NCBI RefSeq assembly: GCF_042646165.1
Contig: NZ_JBHRTC010000013.1
Strand: one strand, 5' to 3'
From: Microbaculum marinum
Lineage (GTDB): Bacteria; Pseudomonadota; Alphaproteobacteria; Rhizobiales; Tepidamorphaceae
DNA: 64,000 nucleotides
Below the pieces are notes generated by a model. The model worked only from the letters and a program-made list of their open reading frames with translations. It did no database searches and was not told the DNA's origin. Positions 16,160-25,110 of this stretch are shown piece after piece (positions within the stretch are counted from its first letter, which is position 1; the number at the start of each line of letters is the position of its first letter). The translations under genes and the position numbers were made by a program.

Positions 16160-17368
16160 CTACTCGATCGCCGCCGCCCGTCTGAGGCTTGCGATCATCG
16201 ATGTGCCGAGCAGGTGCGTGTACGCGGCTTTCGGGTCGGCGGCGGTCTTGCGCAATTCGTCCAGCCGCTGCTTGCGCACCTCGGGGTCACGCTCCTCGAG
16301 CAGGCGCTTGTTGCGGATCGACATCGCCTGGACGAACTCGATGGTAACGCCGCGGCGCTGGCGGACGTAGCGTTCCAGCAGCGCGTCGGCGTCGCCGCCG
16401 TCGCGGATCTCCCGGAGCTTCGCGGCGAGGTTCACGGCGTCGTGGACGGCACTGTTCAGCCCCATTGCACCGAGCGGATTATTGATGTGGGCGGCATCCC
16501 CCAACAGCACGACCCGCCCCGCTCGGAAGGTCTTCGCGACGCGCTGATGCACCCGGTAGATCGAATGGTAGGGGATCTCGGCATCGCCCAGTCCCGGCTG
16601 GAACCCGTGCAGCCGCTCCCGGACGAACGGAAGCGACAGCGCGATATCGTCTGGCGTCTCCGGCTGGACCGGGATGGCGAGCCGCCAGAGCCCCGGCGGG
16701 CCATTGTGCGGCATCTTGAAGATCGCCGCCCACTCCACCGGATCGGCGATGTAGGCGTTCATGGCGAAGCCGTGACGGGCCAGGTCGTAAACGCAGGAAG
16801 CGACCAGATAGCGCTCCGGCCAGGTGAAGCCCTCGAATTCGACGCCCATCTGCTTGCGAACGCCGCTGCGTCCGCCATCCGCACCGATCAGATAGCCCGC
16901 GTCGATCGTCTCGGTGCCGCCCGGACCGTGGATGGTGACGAGGATGCGATCATCGTGCTGCTCGTATGACACGAACTCCGTCGAGAATCGCAGGTCCAGA
17001 TTCGGAAGATCATCGGAGCGCGCGCCAAGGAAGCGCGTCAGCCTGTGCTGTTCGACATGCAGCCGGTAGGGATAGGGAGTGTCGTTCTTCAGCAGGCCGA
17101 GATCGAATTCGGCGATTACCCCGGCGCGCCTGTCGCGGACCTGCCAGACCGGAACCTTGATCCCTGCCTCGCGCATGGCCTCTCCGACGCCAAGTGCATC
17201 GAACATCTCGACGGTCGGCGGATGGAACGAGCCGGCCCTGAGGTCCACCGGGAATTCCGGCTCGCGCTCGATGACGACGACGTCGAACGCCGATTGTGCG
17301 AGTGCCACGGCAACAGCCATGCCGCCCGGCCCTCCGCCCGCTACGACGATGGGAAGCCGGTCAGGCAC
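16160..17368 (-). CDS. FAD-dependent aromatic-ring monooxygenase
   Basis: A 402-residue group A flavoprotein hydroxylase. It has the FAD-binding VVAGGGPGGMAVAVALA near the N terminus, the DG-type motif LIGADGGRSGVRKQMG, and the GD motif VVLLGDAAHINNPLGAMGLNSAV. These NAD(P)H-dependent enzymes hydroxylate phenolic acids. It is divergent from a gentisate 1,2-dioxygenase gene, so a salicylate 5-hydroxylase- or 3-hydroxybenzoate 6-hydroxylase-like role producing gentisate is likely, by inference. It is shorter than many 3-hydroxybenzoate hydroxylases. Convergent with ligI. Confidence 0.85.
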   Translation of the reverse strand: MPDRLPIVVAGGGPGGMAVAVALAQSAFDVVVIEREPEFPVDLRAGSFHPPTVEMFDALGVGEAMREAGIKVPVWQVRDRRAGVIAEFDLGLLKNDTPYPYRLHVEQHRLTRFLGARSDDLPNLDLRFSTEFVSYEQHDDRILVTIHGPGGTETIDAGYLIGADGGRSGVRKQMGVEFEGFTWPERYLVASCVYDLARHGFAMNAYIADPVEWAAIFKMPHNGPPGLWRLAIPVQPETPDDIALSLPFVRERLHGFQPGLGDAEIPYHSIYRVHQRVAKTFRAGRVVLLGDAAHINNPLGAMGLNSAVHDAVNLAAKLREIRDGGDADALLERYVRQRRGVTIEFVQAMSIRNKRLLEERDPEVRKQRLDELRKTAADPKAAYTHLLGTSMIASLRRAAAIE

Positions 17369-17465
17369 AGGCCGACGCTCTTGCCTGACCCGGATGCTCA
17401 GCGGTCATTTCCCCTGATTCCTCCATTCGACCTGCCGTCTTCACGGTGCTTGCCCGCTCGCGGCA

Positions 17466-17492
17466 TTTTAGTTAGGATACCTTATCATATCG
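17466..17492. promoter_or_regulatory. AT-rich candidate operator in the gentisate divergent region
   Basis: TTTTAGTTAGGATACCTTAT followed by CATATCG is the only AT-rich stretch in the 189-bp gap between the divergent hydroxylase and gentisate dioxygenase genes. TTAGGATACCTTAT is a pseudo-palindrome of the size MarR proteins bind; a MarR gene ends the dioxygenase operon. Assignment to that MarR is inference. Confidence 0.4.
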
Positions 17493-17557
17493 AGCCCGCT
17501 CGCCAAGCCGCAAGTGCGTGCGTGTGACGGCGGCCAGACAACCCTCGGGAGGACACC

Positions 17558-18613
17558 ATGGAACAGGCCGTCGACGACGCCACACGGGCCAAGCGCCAGG
17601 ACTTCTACGACCGGTTGGGGCCGAAGAACCTGGCCCCGCTCTGGGAGGTGCTGAAGGGACTCATGCCGAACGAACCGACCTCCAAGGCGGTTCCCTTCCA
17701 ATGGCGGTATTCGGATGTCCGGCCGCTCCTCATGGAATCCGGCAACCTGCTGACTGCCGAAGAGGCCGAGCGCCGCGTGCTCGTATTCGAGAACCCCTCG
17801 TTCGTCGGTCAGTCGCGGACGACCTCGACGCTCTACTCCGGCATGCAGCTCATCATGCCCGGGGAGACGGCGCCGGCCCATCGCCATACCGCATCGGCGC
17901 TGCGGTTCATGCTGGAGGGAGAGGGCGCATTCACGGCCGTCGGCGGCGAACGCACCACCATGCGGGCCGGCGATTTCGTCATCACACCGGCCTGGGCCTA
18001 CCATGACCACGGCAACGAGGGCACCGAGCCCTGTGCCTGGCTGGACGGTCTCGACCTGCCGATGGTCTCCTTCTTCGAGACCGGTTTCTCCGAAGGCTAC
18101 AACGACAAGCGCCAGACCCTGACGCGGCCGGAGGGAGATTCGCTCGGCCGATTCGGCGACGGCATGCTGCCGCTGGAGGCGGAAAGCCGCTACGGGCTGA
18201 CGACGCCGATCTTCAACTATCCCTACGAGCGCGCCCGCGAGGCCCTCGTCACGGCCGCCAGGGGCGAGGAGCCGGATCCGCATGTGGGAACCACGCTGCG
18301 CTATGCGAATCCGATCGACGGCGGCTGGGCGATGCCGACGATGGCGACGTGGATGACGCATCTGAAGAAGGGGTTCGAGACCGCGCCGATGCGATCGACG
18401 GACGGCATCGTCATGTGCGTCGGCGAGGGCAGCGGTACCGCGACCATTGGCGACCGGACCTTCCAGTTCTCCAAGCGCGATGTGCTTGCGATCCCTGCCT
18501 GGTCCTGGCGGAGCTTCAAGGCGAGCGAGGACTGTTTCCTCTTCTGTTTTTCCGATCGCGTGGTGCACGAGAAGCTCGGCTTCTACCGCGAGGATCGCCG
18601 GTCGCCGAACTGA
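17558..18613 (+). CDS. Gentisate 1,2-dioxygenase
   Basis: A 351-residue bicupin. The N-terminal cupin holds the iron ligands in APAHRHTASALRFMLEGEG (His108, His110) and PAWAYHDHG (His149); the C-terminal cupin (MCVGEGSGTATIGDRTF, IPAWSWRSFKA) lacks a full ligand set, as is usual. The enzyme opens gentisate to maleylpyruvate using O2 and Fe(II). Length agrees with the family (about 340-370). It is first in the operon with an FAH-family hydrolase and MarR, and divergent from a flavin hydroxylase. The ATG follows GGGAGGACACC. Confidence 0.92.
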   Translation: MEQAVDDATRAKRQDFYDRLGPKNLAPLWEVLKGLMPNEPTSKAVPFQWRYSDVRPLLMESGNLLTAEEAERRVLVFENPSFVGQSRTTSTLYSGMQLIMPGETAPAHRHTASALRFMLEGEGAFTAVGGERTTMRAGDFVITPAWAYHDHGNEGTEPCAWLDGLDLPMVSFFETGFSEGYNDKRQTLTRPEGDSLGRFGDGMLPLEAESRYGLTTPIFNYPYERAREALVTAARGEEPDPHVGTTLRYANPIDGGWAMPTMATWMTHLKKGFETAPMRSTDGIVMCVGEGSGTATIGDRTFQFSKRDVLAIPAWSWRSFKASEDCFLFCFSDRVVHEKLGFYREDRRSPN

Positions 18614-18627
18614 ACCGCCAAAAGGGC

Positions 18628-18658
18628 GAGAGTGGCGGCATTGGCGGCCGCCGCTCTC
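18628..18658 (+). terminator. Hairpin after the gentisate dioxygenase gene
   Basis: GAGAGTGGCGGC (18628-18639) and GCCGCCGCTCTC (18647-18658) pair over 12 bases with one G-T wobble and a 7-base loop. It starts 15 bases after the stop codon and precedes the FAH gene. No T-run is present, so attenuation or mRNA protection is as likely as termination. Confidence 0.4.
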
Positions 18659-18784
18659 CCGGAGACCCGGCAACCGCCTGACCATGACCTTCTTCGTTCG
18701 CGGCGATCCGCCGACGATTGAAGGCGCTTCAACAAAGACATCCATCGCATGCCCGTTGCGGGCGATAGAGACCAGGGAAGATCA

Positions 18785-19642
18785 ATGCGATTCTGCCGTT
18801 TTGACGACAACCGTCTGGGCGTGGTCGAGGGCGACCAGATCCGTGACGTTACCGCCGCTCTCGACGTGCTCCCCGAGATCCGTTGGCCGCTGCCGCACGG
18901 TGACCAGTTCATGCTGCATTTCGAGAGCCTGAGGCCGGAGATGGAGCGCATTGCCGCGGATGCGCCGTCGAAGCCGGTGAAAGACGTGAAGCTGCTGAGC
19001 CCGATCGCCAATCCGGGGAAGATCGTAGCGGCGCCTGTCAACTATCAGCTTCACCTTGACGAGTCCCGTGCCGATGCCGGCATCAATTTCGGCTCGCACG
19101 TGAAGACGATCGCCGACTACGGCGTGTTCCTGAAGGCACCGAGTTCGCTGGTCGGCGCGGGCGAGGGCGTCGTCGCCGACTGGCCCGACAGGCGCATCGA
19201 CCACGAGGTGGAACTGGCGCTGGTGATCGGCAGGGAGGGCTTCCGGATCAGCGAGGACGAGGCCTACGACCACGTCGCGGGCTACATGATCGGCCTCGAC
19301 ATGACGATCCGCGGCACCGAGGACCGAAGCTACCGCAAGTCGCTTGACACCTTCACCGTGCTCGGTCCCTGGGTCGTGACGGCGGACGAACTCGCCGATC
19401 CCGGACACCTCGATCTGCGGCTGATGATCAACGGCGAGCCGAGGCAGAAGTCGAACAGCTCGCTCCTCATCTTCGATATCCCGAAGCTCATCGCATATGC
19501 TTCACGGGCATATACCCTCCATCCGGGCGACGTGATCCTGACGGGCACGCCCGAAGGGGTCGCTCCCGTCGAGCCGGGCGACCGGATAGATGCATATGTC
19601 GAGGGCGTTGGCGAGATGACCGTCATGGTGCGGGGCTCTTGA
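18785..19642 (+). CDS. Fumarylacetoacetate hydrolase family protein, probable fumaryl/maleylpyruvate hydrolase
   Basis: A 285-residue FAH-fold protein. The metal site is seen in IDHEVELALVIGR and MIGLDMTIRGTEDRS; the C-terminal PGDVILTGTPEGVAPVEPGD is the usual family loop. In gentisate pathways this enzyme hydrolyses fumarylpyruvate (after isomerisation) or maleylpyruvate directly, giving pyruvate and fumarate or maleate. No maleylpyruvate isomerase is encoded nearby, so direct maleylpyruvate hydrolysis is possible. GGGAAG precedes the ATG at 18785. The stop overlaps the MarR start. Confidence 0.87.
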   Translation: MRFCRFDDNRLGVVEGDQIRDVTAALDVLPEIRWPLPHGDQFMLHFESLRPEMERIAADAPSKPVKDVKLLSPIANPGKIVAAPVNYQLHLDESRADAGINFGSHVKTIADYGVFLKAPSSLVGAGEGVVADWPDRRIDHEVELALVIGREGFRISEDEAYDHVAGYMIGLDMTIRGTEDRSYRKSLDTFTVLGPWVVTADELADPGHLDLRLMINGEPRQKSNSSLLIFDIPKLIAYASRAYTLHPGDVILTGTPEGVAPVEPGDRIDAYVEGVGEMTVMVRGS

Positions 19643-20139
19643 GCGAGGCGGCCCGGAAGCTGCGTGACGACAAGCCGGCCGCGGAATCGCTGACGGCGCT
19701 CGATGGACTAGTGGGGTACCGGCTGCGTCGGCTGCAGGGTCTGTTCGTCGCGCACTGGGGCCGCTGGTTCCGCCGGCTCGAAATCGGTGTGACGCCGGTT
19801 CAAGGCGGAATCCTGCTGCTGATCGGCGAGAATCCGGGGCTGACCCAGGTCGCCCTGGCGAGGCTCTTGCGGGTGGAAGCGCCGACGCTGCAGCAGGCAA
19901 TCTCGCCGCTGCTGGAGGCAGGGCTCGTGGAACGCACCCGCTCCACGAGCGATGGCCGGGCGTTCGCCCTGCGCCTCACGCAGAAGGGCGAGGAGACCGC
20001 CGGTGTGATCGCCGAGGAAAGCCGCCGGCATGAAGCCGATCTCCTGTCGGGGCTGAACGACCAGGAGCGGGGAGGATTGCTGGCGTTGCTCGAGAAGGCC
20101 CTCGCCAGCGGCGAGGGCGCCGTCGACGGCGCGGGCTGA
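19639..20139 (+). CDS. MarR-family transcriptional regulator
   Basis: A 166-residue winged-helix protein: LDGLVGYRLRRLQGLFVAHWGRW starts the dimerisation helix, TPVQGGILLLIGENPGLTQVALARLLRVEAPTLQQAI is the helix-turn-helix, and VERTRSTSDGRAFALRLT the DNA-binding wing. MarR proteins commonly repress aromatic-degradation operons and are released by the substrate. It begins with a TTG overlapping the FAH stop codon (TTGA), so it is translated with the gentisate operon and probably regulates it through the AT-rich site near 17466. Confidence 0.9.
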   Translation: MSEAARKLRDDKPAAESLTALDGLVGYRLRRLQGLFVAHWGRWFRRLEIGVTPVQGGILLLIGENPGLTQVALARLLRVEAPTLQQAISPLLEAGLVERTRSTSDGRAFALRLTQKGEETAGVIAEESRRHEADLLSGLNDQERGGLLALLEKALASGEGAVDGAG

Positions 20140-20252
20140 ATTCGGCCTGCTCCGGGACAGGCAAAGACGTTGACGGAAGCCCGTTCGGACCGGGCCCCGT
20201 CATCACTCTCGAATGGCGGAGAAAGTCCCCGCCCTGTGACGCGCCGGCTGCC

Positions 20253-21293
20253 TCAGCCGGCAAGTTCCTTGCGCACGATCGCCGCGCCTTCGACCATTGC
20301 GACCATCTTGTTGTAGGCAACGTCGCGGGTCAGGTACTTCAGGCCGCAGTCGGGGGCGACGACGATGCGCTCGGCGGAGACATGCGGCAGCGCGCGGCGG
20401 ATCCGGGCCGCGACCTCCTCGGGCGTTTCGATCTCGTTCGTGGACAGGTCGAGGACGCCCAGGATGATCCGCTTGTCGGGCAGCGTCTCGAGGATCTTGC
20501 AGTCCAGATTCGACTGCGCCGTTTCGATGGAGACGTCCTGGACCGGACTCTTGGCGAATTCCGGCAGGAACGAATAGCCCTCCGGCCGTTCGTGGATAAT
20601 CGCGGCATAGCCGAAGCAGATATGGACGGCGGTTTCGCCGGTGATGCCGTCGAGCGCGGCATTAAGGGCGTCGAGGCCGTATTCGCGGGCCGTCTCGGCG
20701 CGCGCCTGCATATATGGCTCGTCGATCTGCACGATGTCGGCGCCGGCAGCGAACAGGTCGCGAATCTCCTCGTTGACGGCCTTGGCGTAGTCCATCGCCA
20801 TCTCGGCCGGGCTGTCGTAGTAGTCGTTCTGCGCCTGCTGCGACATCGTGAAGGGACCCGGGATCGTCATCTTGATGCGCCGGTCGGTGTTGGCGCGGAG
20901 GAACTCGGTGTCGCGCACCTCGACGGGGTGCATGCGGCGGATCTTGCCGGTGACCCGTGGCACCGGATTGGGATGGCCGGAGCGGTCGAGCGCGGTCCCG
21001 GGGTTGTCGATGTCGACTCCTTCAAGCGCCGTGGCGAAGCGGTTCGAGTAGCTTTCCCGCCGCGTCTCGCCGTCGGTGATGATATCGAGGCCGGCGCGCT
21101 CCTGGTCGCGAATGGCGATGAGCGTCGCGTCGTCCTGGGCCTCCTCGAGAAATTCCGGGGCAACCCGCCATATTTCCAGCGCTCGCACGCGCGGGGGGAA
21201 CCGACCCCGGAGGTTCGCCTTGTCCAGGAGCCAGTCCGGCTGAGCGTAGGAGCCCACGAGCGAGGTGGGCAGAAGCGTGTTGACGTTGGCCAT
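20253..21293 (-). CDS. MetE C-terminal-like (cobalamin-independent methionine synthase fold) protein
   Basis: A 346-residue stand-alone protein with the C-terminal (catalytic) domain fold of MetE. It shows LVGSYAQPDWLL, LDIITDGETRRESY, the candidate zinc ligands in AVHICFGY and VAPDCGLKYL, and IVQIDEPYMQAR. Short MetE-like enzymes transfer methyl or related groups to thiols and include archaeal core methionine synthases and epoxyalkane:coenzyme M transferase relatives. It is the last gene of a six-gene catabolic operon (26600 down to 20253), so a role in substrate breakdown, such as thiol-dependent alkyl transfer, is possible but not shown. No N-terminal MetE half is present. Confidence 0.75.
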   Translation of the reverse strand: MANVNTLLPTSLVGSYAQPDWLLDKANLRGRFPPRVRALEIWRVAPEFLEEAQDDATLIAIRDQERAGLDIITDGETRRESYSNRFATALEGVDIDNPGTALDRSGHPNPVPRVTGKIRRMHPVEVRDTEFLRANTDRRIKMTIPGPFTMSQQAQNDYYDSPAEMAMDYAKAVNEEIRDLFAAGADIVQIDEPYMQARAETAREYGLDALNAALDGITGETAVHICFGYAAIIHERPEGYSFLPEFAKSPVQDVSIETAQSNLDCKILETLPDKRIILGVLDLSTNEIETPEEVAARIRRALPHVSAERIVVAPDCGLKYLTRDVAYNKMVAMVEGAAIVRKELAG

Positions 21294-21311
21294 GAGCGGT
21301 CCTCCGGTTGT

Positions 21312-22028
21312 TCAGCGACTGGCGATGAGGTCGATTTCGTGCGTAACCCGATCGGGAATCGTGATCATCGCGTCATGCATAGAGGGCAGACGGGCGGTTC
21401 GCCAGACCGGATCCTTGCTGTAGCGCTCGTAGAAGGGCCAGAATGGTGACGGCCGGTACTCTTCGCAGATCAGATAGGTGCGGTCGGCGATCGATTTCTC
21501 CGCCCCGGTCAGCGTCACCTTTTCGGTGAAGCAGCCCATCGGGCTCGGCGTCGTCAGCTTCTTCAGCATCTCCCGCTCGGCCGGCCTGCTCGACCAGAAC
21601 GGGATCAGCATGTCGCAGGGGATTTGCCAGCCGTTGTAGGCCTCTGCCGCCTCTGTCAGTTCCTGGACGCGCCAATCCGGCGAGTGATCGAACAGAGCCG
21701 TTCCGGAGGATTCGATGTTGAACGCGTCGAGATAGACCAGCGCCCGGATCCGCGATCCCAACGCAGACGCGACACCGGTGATGACGGCGCCTCCGTAGGA
21801 GTGGCCGACAAGCACGATCCCGTCGAGTTCGTTGAAGCGGATATGGTTGAGGATGTCGTCGATATGGGTGGTCAGGCAGACAGCCGGTGTGGCCAGGTGA
21901 ATGCGTTCGCACAGGCCGGTCAGCGTCGGAGCATGTACGTCGTGGCCGAGCGCGCGGAGGCGCCCCGCCACCTGGTTCCAGCACCAGCCGCCATGCCAGG
22001 CACCATGAACGAGGACGATCTGCGACAC
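21312..22028 (-). CDS. Alpha/beta hydrolase, SABP2/hydroxynitrile-lyase-like
   Basis: A 238-residue esterase-type protein. The oxyanion region is VLVHGAWHGGWCWNQV, the nucleophile sits in LVGHSYGGAV (Ser77), and a late SMHDAMITIP supplies the catalytic histidine; this pattern is typical of the salicylate-methyl-esterase/hydroxynitrile-lyase group. The GTG at 22028 is taken as start since GAGG lies 6-7 bases ahead; it is 22 bases after the TRAP permease stop. It probably hydrolyses an ester or related bond in the compound imported by the TAXI TRAP system. Confidence 0.8.
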   Translation of the reverse strand: MSQIVLVHGAWHGGWCWNQVAGRLRALGHDVHAPTLTGLCERIHLATPAVCLTTHIDDILNHIRFNELDGIVLVGHSYGGAVITGVASALGSRIRALVYLDAFNIESSGTALFDHSPDWRVQELTEAAEAYNGWQIPCDMLIPFWSSRPAEREMLKKLTTPSPMGCFTEKVTLTGAEKSIADRTYLICEEYRPSPFWPFYERYSKDPVWRTARLPSMHDAMITIPDRVTHEIDLIASR

Positions 22029-22050
22029 GGTCTGCCTCTGTCTTGCCGGA

Positions 22051-24012
22051 TTACCCACGGGTACCGGAAGCAGCCTGCTCCGGGCCGCGTAGGCGGCGCG
22101 TCGTCATGTATTCGAACACCACCACGACAACGGAAAGAACCAGGCCGCCGAAGTCCGTCCACGCCGCCCAGGCACCGATTTCCGCCGGCACCAGCAGACA
22201 GGCGCCGCCGATGATGAAGCCTGCCCGGGAGACCGGGCCGAGCGGGCGCATGAAGTAGCCGATCATGCCGGCCGAGACGATCCAGACACCCGCAACGGCC
22301 GAGGCGACGGCGACCATGGTTGCGATCGATGCGCCCCCCTGCAGCAGCAGCGCCGGGGAGAACACGAACAGGAACGGCACGATATAGGCCGTCCAGCCGA
22401 AGCGCATGGCGGTGAAGCCGGTACGCATTGGTTCGGCGCCGGCGAGGCTTGCCGCGAAGAACGCGGCAATGGCGACCGGAGGCGTGATCATCGACATCAT
22501 GCCGAGGTAGAGGATGAACATGTGGGCGGCGAGCGGCGAGATGCCGACCTCCACCAGCGACGGTGCGATCAGCACGGCGAGCAGCACGTATACTCCGAGC
22601 GTCGGCATCCCCATGCCGAGGACGATGCACAGCAGCGCCGCTATCACCAGCAGCGCGAGAATGCTGCCGGCGCCGAGCTTGACCAGGAACAGGGTCAGCG
22701 CGAAGCCGAGCCCCGTTGTCTGCAGGATGCCCATGATGAACCCGGCTGCCGCCGCGATCATCAGGATGTCCAGCGAGTTGATGCCGGTCGCAACGACGCA
22801 CTCCCAGATCTTGCCGGGCTTCATGCGCTCGCCGTCGTAGCCGGCCACGAGGCCAAGCACGAGGACGGTGACGCAGGCATACAGGGCCGCCAGTTCTGGC
22901 GCGTCGTTGAGCCAGAACAGTGAATAGACCAGGGCCGCGAACGGCAGGACGAAGAACCAGCCCTTTCGCAAGACCGTGCGCAGCCGCGGTATCTGGGCCT
23001 CCGGCACGCGCTTGATGCCGAGCTTTGCGGCCTCGAGGTCGGCCTGGATGAAGATCGCGACGTAGTAGAGCAGCGACGGGACGAGGGCCGCGATCACGAT
23101 CTCCGTATAGGGAACCTGCAGGAAGTCCGCCATCAGGAAGGCGACCGCGCCCATCACCGGAGGCATCAACTGGCCGCCTGTCGAGGCCGTCGCCTCGATG
23201 GCCGCCGCCTGGCGGGCGCTGAAGCCGGCCTTCTTCATCAGCGGTATGGTGATGACGCCCGTCGCCAGGATGTTGGAGACGACGATGCCCGAGATCGATC
23301 CGAACAGGCTGGAGGCGGTCACCGATATCTTTGCGGCGCCGCCACGAAAGCGGCCCATCAGCGCCAGCGACAGGTCGTTGAAGAACGCGGAGCCGCCGGA
23401 GTTGAACAGCAACTGGCCGAAGAAGATGAACGGAATGACGATGGTGACGCCGACCAGCATGACGAGACCGAACAGGCCGCTGGTATCCATGCCCAGATAC
23501 AGGATCATCCGGTTGATCTGCACCTGACGCGTCTGCAGCGCACCGGGGACGAGGTGCCCGACCAGTGCATAGGCGGTGAACACCAGAACGATGACGACGA
23601 GCGGCATGCCGACCGCCCGCCGCAGTCCCTCGATACAGAGCACGAACAGGATCCAGGAGCAGATCAGACCGTCGATCGGCAGATCGAAGAACATCTCGAT
23701 GATGGTGGGGTAACTCCAGGCGACGTAGAGCCCGGTGGCCAGACCGAGGGCCGCCAGCACCGCGTCGTACCACGGCAGCGTCCGGCGCGGCCGGTCGCGC
23801 CGAAACGGGTAGCGGACGAAGACCGCCGCGAGGGCGAGACCCAGCACGACGGCGAGAAACTGCTCGGCCAGGAACATCATGCCGACCATGCGATACGCAT
23901 CGGCGGCCCAGGCCAGCGCGACGAGGGCCAGCAGGGCGCCGAGCGTCTTCTCGGTCAGACGCACCGCAGGCGAGGCCAGCGGCACGTCGATCTGGGTCGG
24001 GTCCTGGCTCAT
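22051..24012 (-). CDS. TRAP transporter fused permease (TAXI type, DctQM fusion)
   Basis: A 653-residue integral membrane protein that fuses the small (Q) and large (M) TRAP permease domains, as in TAXI systems. Helices near the N terminus (EQFLAVVLGLALAAVFV, WYDAVLAALGLATGLYVAW) form the Q-like part; the M part has SGGSAFFNDLSLALMGRFRGGAAKISV, SSLFGSISGIVVSNILATG and ILYLGMMSMITPPVAIAAF. The start at 24012 (MSQDPT) is preferred over a longer frame because CAGGGGCG precedes it and the longer part is not protein-like. It lies 43 bases after the TAXI binding protein gene. Confidence 0.92.
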   Translation of the reverse strand: MSQDPTQIDVPLASPAVRLTEKTLGALLALVALAWAADAYRMVGMMFLAEQFLAVVLGLALAAVFVRYPFRRDRPRRTLPWYDAVLAALGLATGLYVAWSYPTIIEMFFDLPIDGLICSWILFVLCIEGLRRAVGMPLVVIVLVFTAYALVGHLVPGALQTRQVQINRMILYLGMDTSGLFGLVMLVGVTIVIPFIFFGQLLFNSGGSAFFNDLSLALMGRFRGGAAKISVTASSLFGSISGIVVSNILATGVITIPLMKKAGFSARQAAAIEATASTGGQLMPPVMGAVAFLMADFLQVPYTEIVIAALVPSLLYYVAIFIQADLEAAKLGIKRVPEAQIPRLRTVLRKGWFFVLPFAALVYSLFWLNDAPELAALYACVTVLVLGLVAGYDGERMKPGKIWECVVATGINSLDILMIAAAAGFIMGILQTTGLGFALTLFLVKLGAGSILALLVIAALLCIVLGMGMPTLGVYVLLAVLIAPSLVEVGISPLAAHMFILYLGMMSMITPPVAIAAFFAASLAGAEPMRTGFTAMRFGWTAYIVPFLFVFSPALLLQGGASIATMVAVASAVAGVWIVSAGMIGYFMRPLGPVSRAGFIIGGACLLVPAEIGAWAAWTDFGGLVLSVVVVVFEYMTTRRLRGPEQAASGTRG

Positions 24013-24055
24013 TCGCCCCTGCGTGCGGCCATGCCGATTGTCGGGAGATGCGGGA

Positions 24056-25030
24056 TCAGTCCTTCCAGATGCCCGCTTCCTTGAAGAACCTGATGGCGCC
24101 GGGGTGGTATTCCATGCCCGGCTGCGGAACGGCCATGCCCTCGGCCGTGAACGCATTGAACGAGGGGTGCCCGGCGACGAGACCCTCCTTGTTGTTGTAG
24201 AGCGCCTTCACCGCCTCGTAGACGACGTCTTCGGAGACATCCTTGTTGGTCAGCAGGACGATATAGTACTCCATCAGGTTGGTGGGGCCTTCGACGCCGA
24301 CCAGGTGCGGCAGCGGCTTCTGCTCCTTGACGTGGTACTCGGGCCGCACCGCAGCCATCCGCTCCTGGGCTTCCGGCGAGTCGTCGAGATTCAGCCAGCG
24401 GATGCCGCCGACCGCGGAGTCGATCTCGGCGACCTTCGGCGCGCCGACGGCGAAGATGAAGGCATCGGTCTTGCCCGCCTTGAAGTCGTCGGCTGCGCGG
24501 AGCAGGTTCGTGGCCGGCACAGCGTCGGCGTCATCGAGGCTCAGGCCCTCCGTCGCCAGCATGGCGTTGAACAGCGGGATGCCCTGCTTGAAGCCCTGCC
24601 AGCCTGTCGCGAAGCGCTTTCCCTTCAGGTCGGCCACCGACTTGATGTCGGAATCCTTCCTCACGGCGATGCCGACCTTGAACGGAAAGATGGAGGCGGC
24701 CAGCCGGAGGTCCGACATCGGCTTGCCCTCGTGCTCGTCCTGCCCGCGCACCGCCGTGCCGGCCTCGTCGTTCGAGGTGAAGGCGAACTCCGCCTGCGCG
24801 TTCTGCGCCGCGCCCATGATGGCGGCCGGCGAGTTGAAGGTGACGACCCGCATCTGCAGGTCGGAATTCTCCTGGATCACCTTGGCGATCGCCTGCGCCT
24901 GGACATTGTTGATGGCGCCGGGCGGCAGCGTCGAGATTGCTACGGGCTGAGCCCAGGCGGTGGCCGAGAGCAGTCCGGCCACGGTCAATCCGGCAAGGCC
25001 GGCAAGGATGTTCAGTCGGAAAAGTCGCAT
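24056..25030 (-). CDS. TAXI-family TRAP substrate-binding protein
   Basis: A 324-residue periplasmic protein with a signal peptide (about residues 1-27, cleavage near AWA-QP). The mature part has the TAXI pattern: STLPPGAINNVQAQAIAKVI, AEFAFTSNDEAGTAV, GKRFATGWQGFKQGIPLFNAML, and FIFAVGAPKVAEIDSAV. TAXI proteins deliver substrates to fused TRAP permeases; characterised ones bind dicarboxylates or amino acids. A GGAGGAAT ribosome site precedes the ATG. It follows the FMN reductase gene by about 80 bases on the same strand. Confidence 0.9.
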   Translation of the reverse strand: MRLFRLNILAGLAGLTVAGLLSATAWAQPVAISTLPPGAINNVQAQAIAKVIQENSDLQMRVVTFNSPAAIMGAAQNAQAEFAFTSNDEAGTAVRGQDEHEGKPMSDLRLAASIFPFKVGIAVRKDSDIKSVADLKGKRFATGWQGFKQGIPLFNAMLATEGLSLDDADAVPATNLLRAADDFKAGKTDAFIFAVGAPKVAEIDSAVGGIRWLNLDDSPEAQERMAAVRPEYHVKEQKPLPHLVGVEGPTNLMEYYIVLLTNKDVSEDVVYEAVKALYNNKEGLVAGHPSFNAFTAEGMAVPQPGMEYHPGAIRFFKEAGIWKD

Positions 25031-25110
25031 GTATTCCTCCCATGTGTTGCTTGATCTGCCCGCGGATCTTCGCGTCCGCTGGGCCCTGGCGTGACATTCG
25101 GGTCTTGCGG

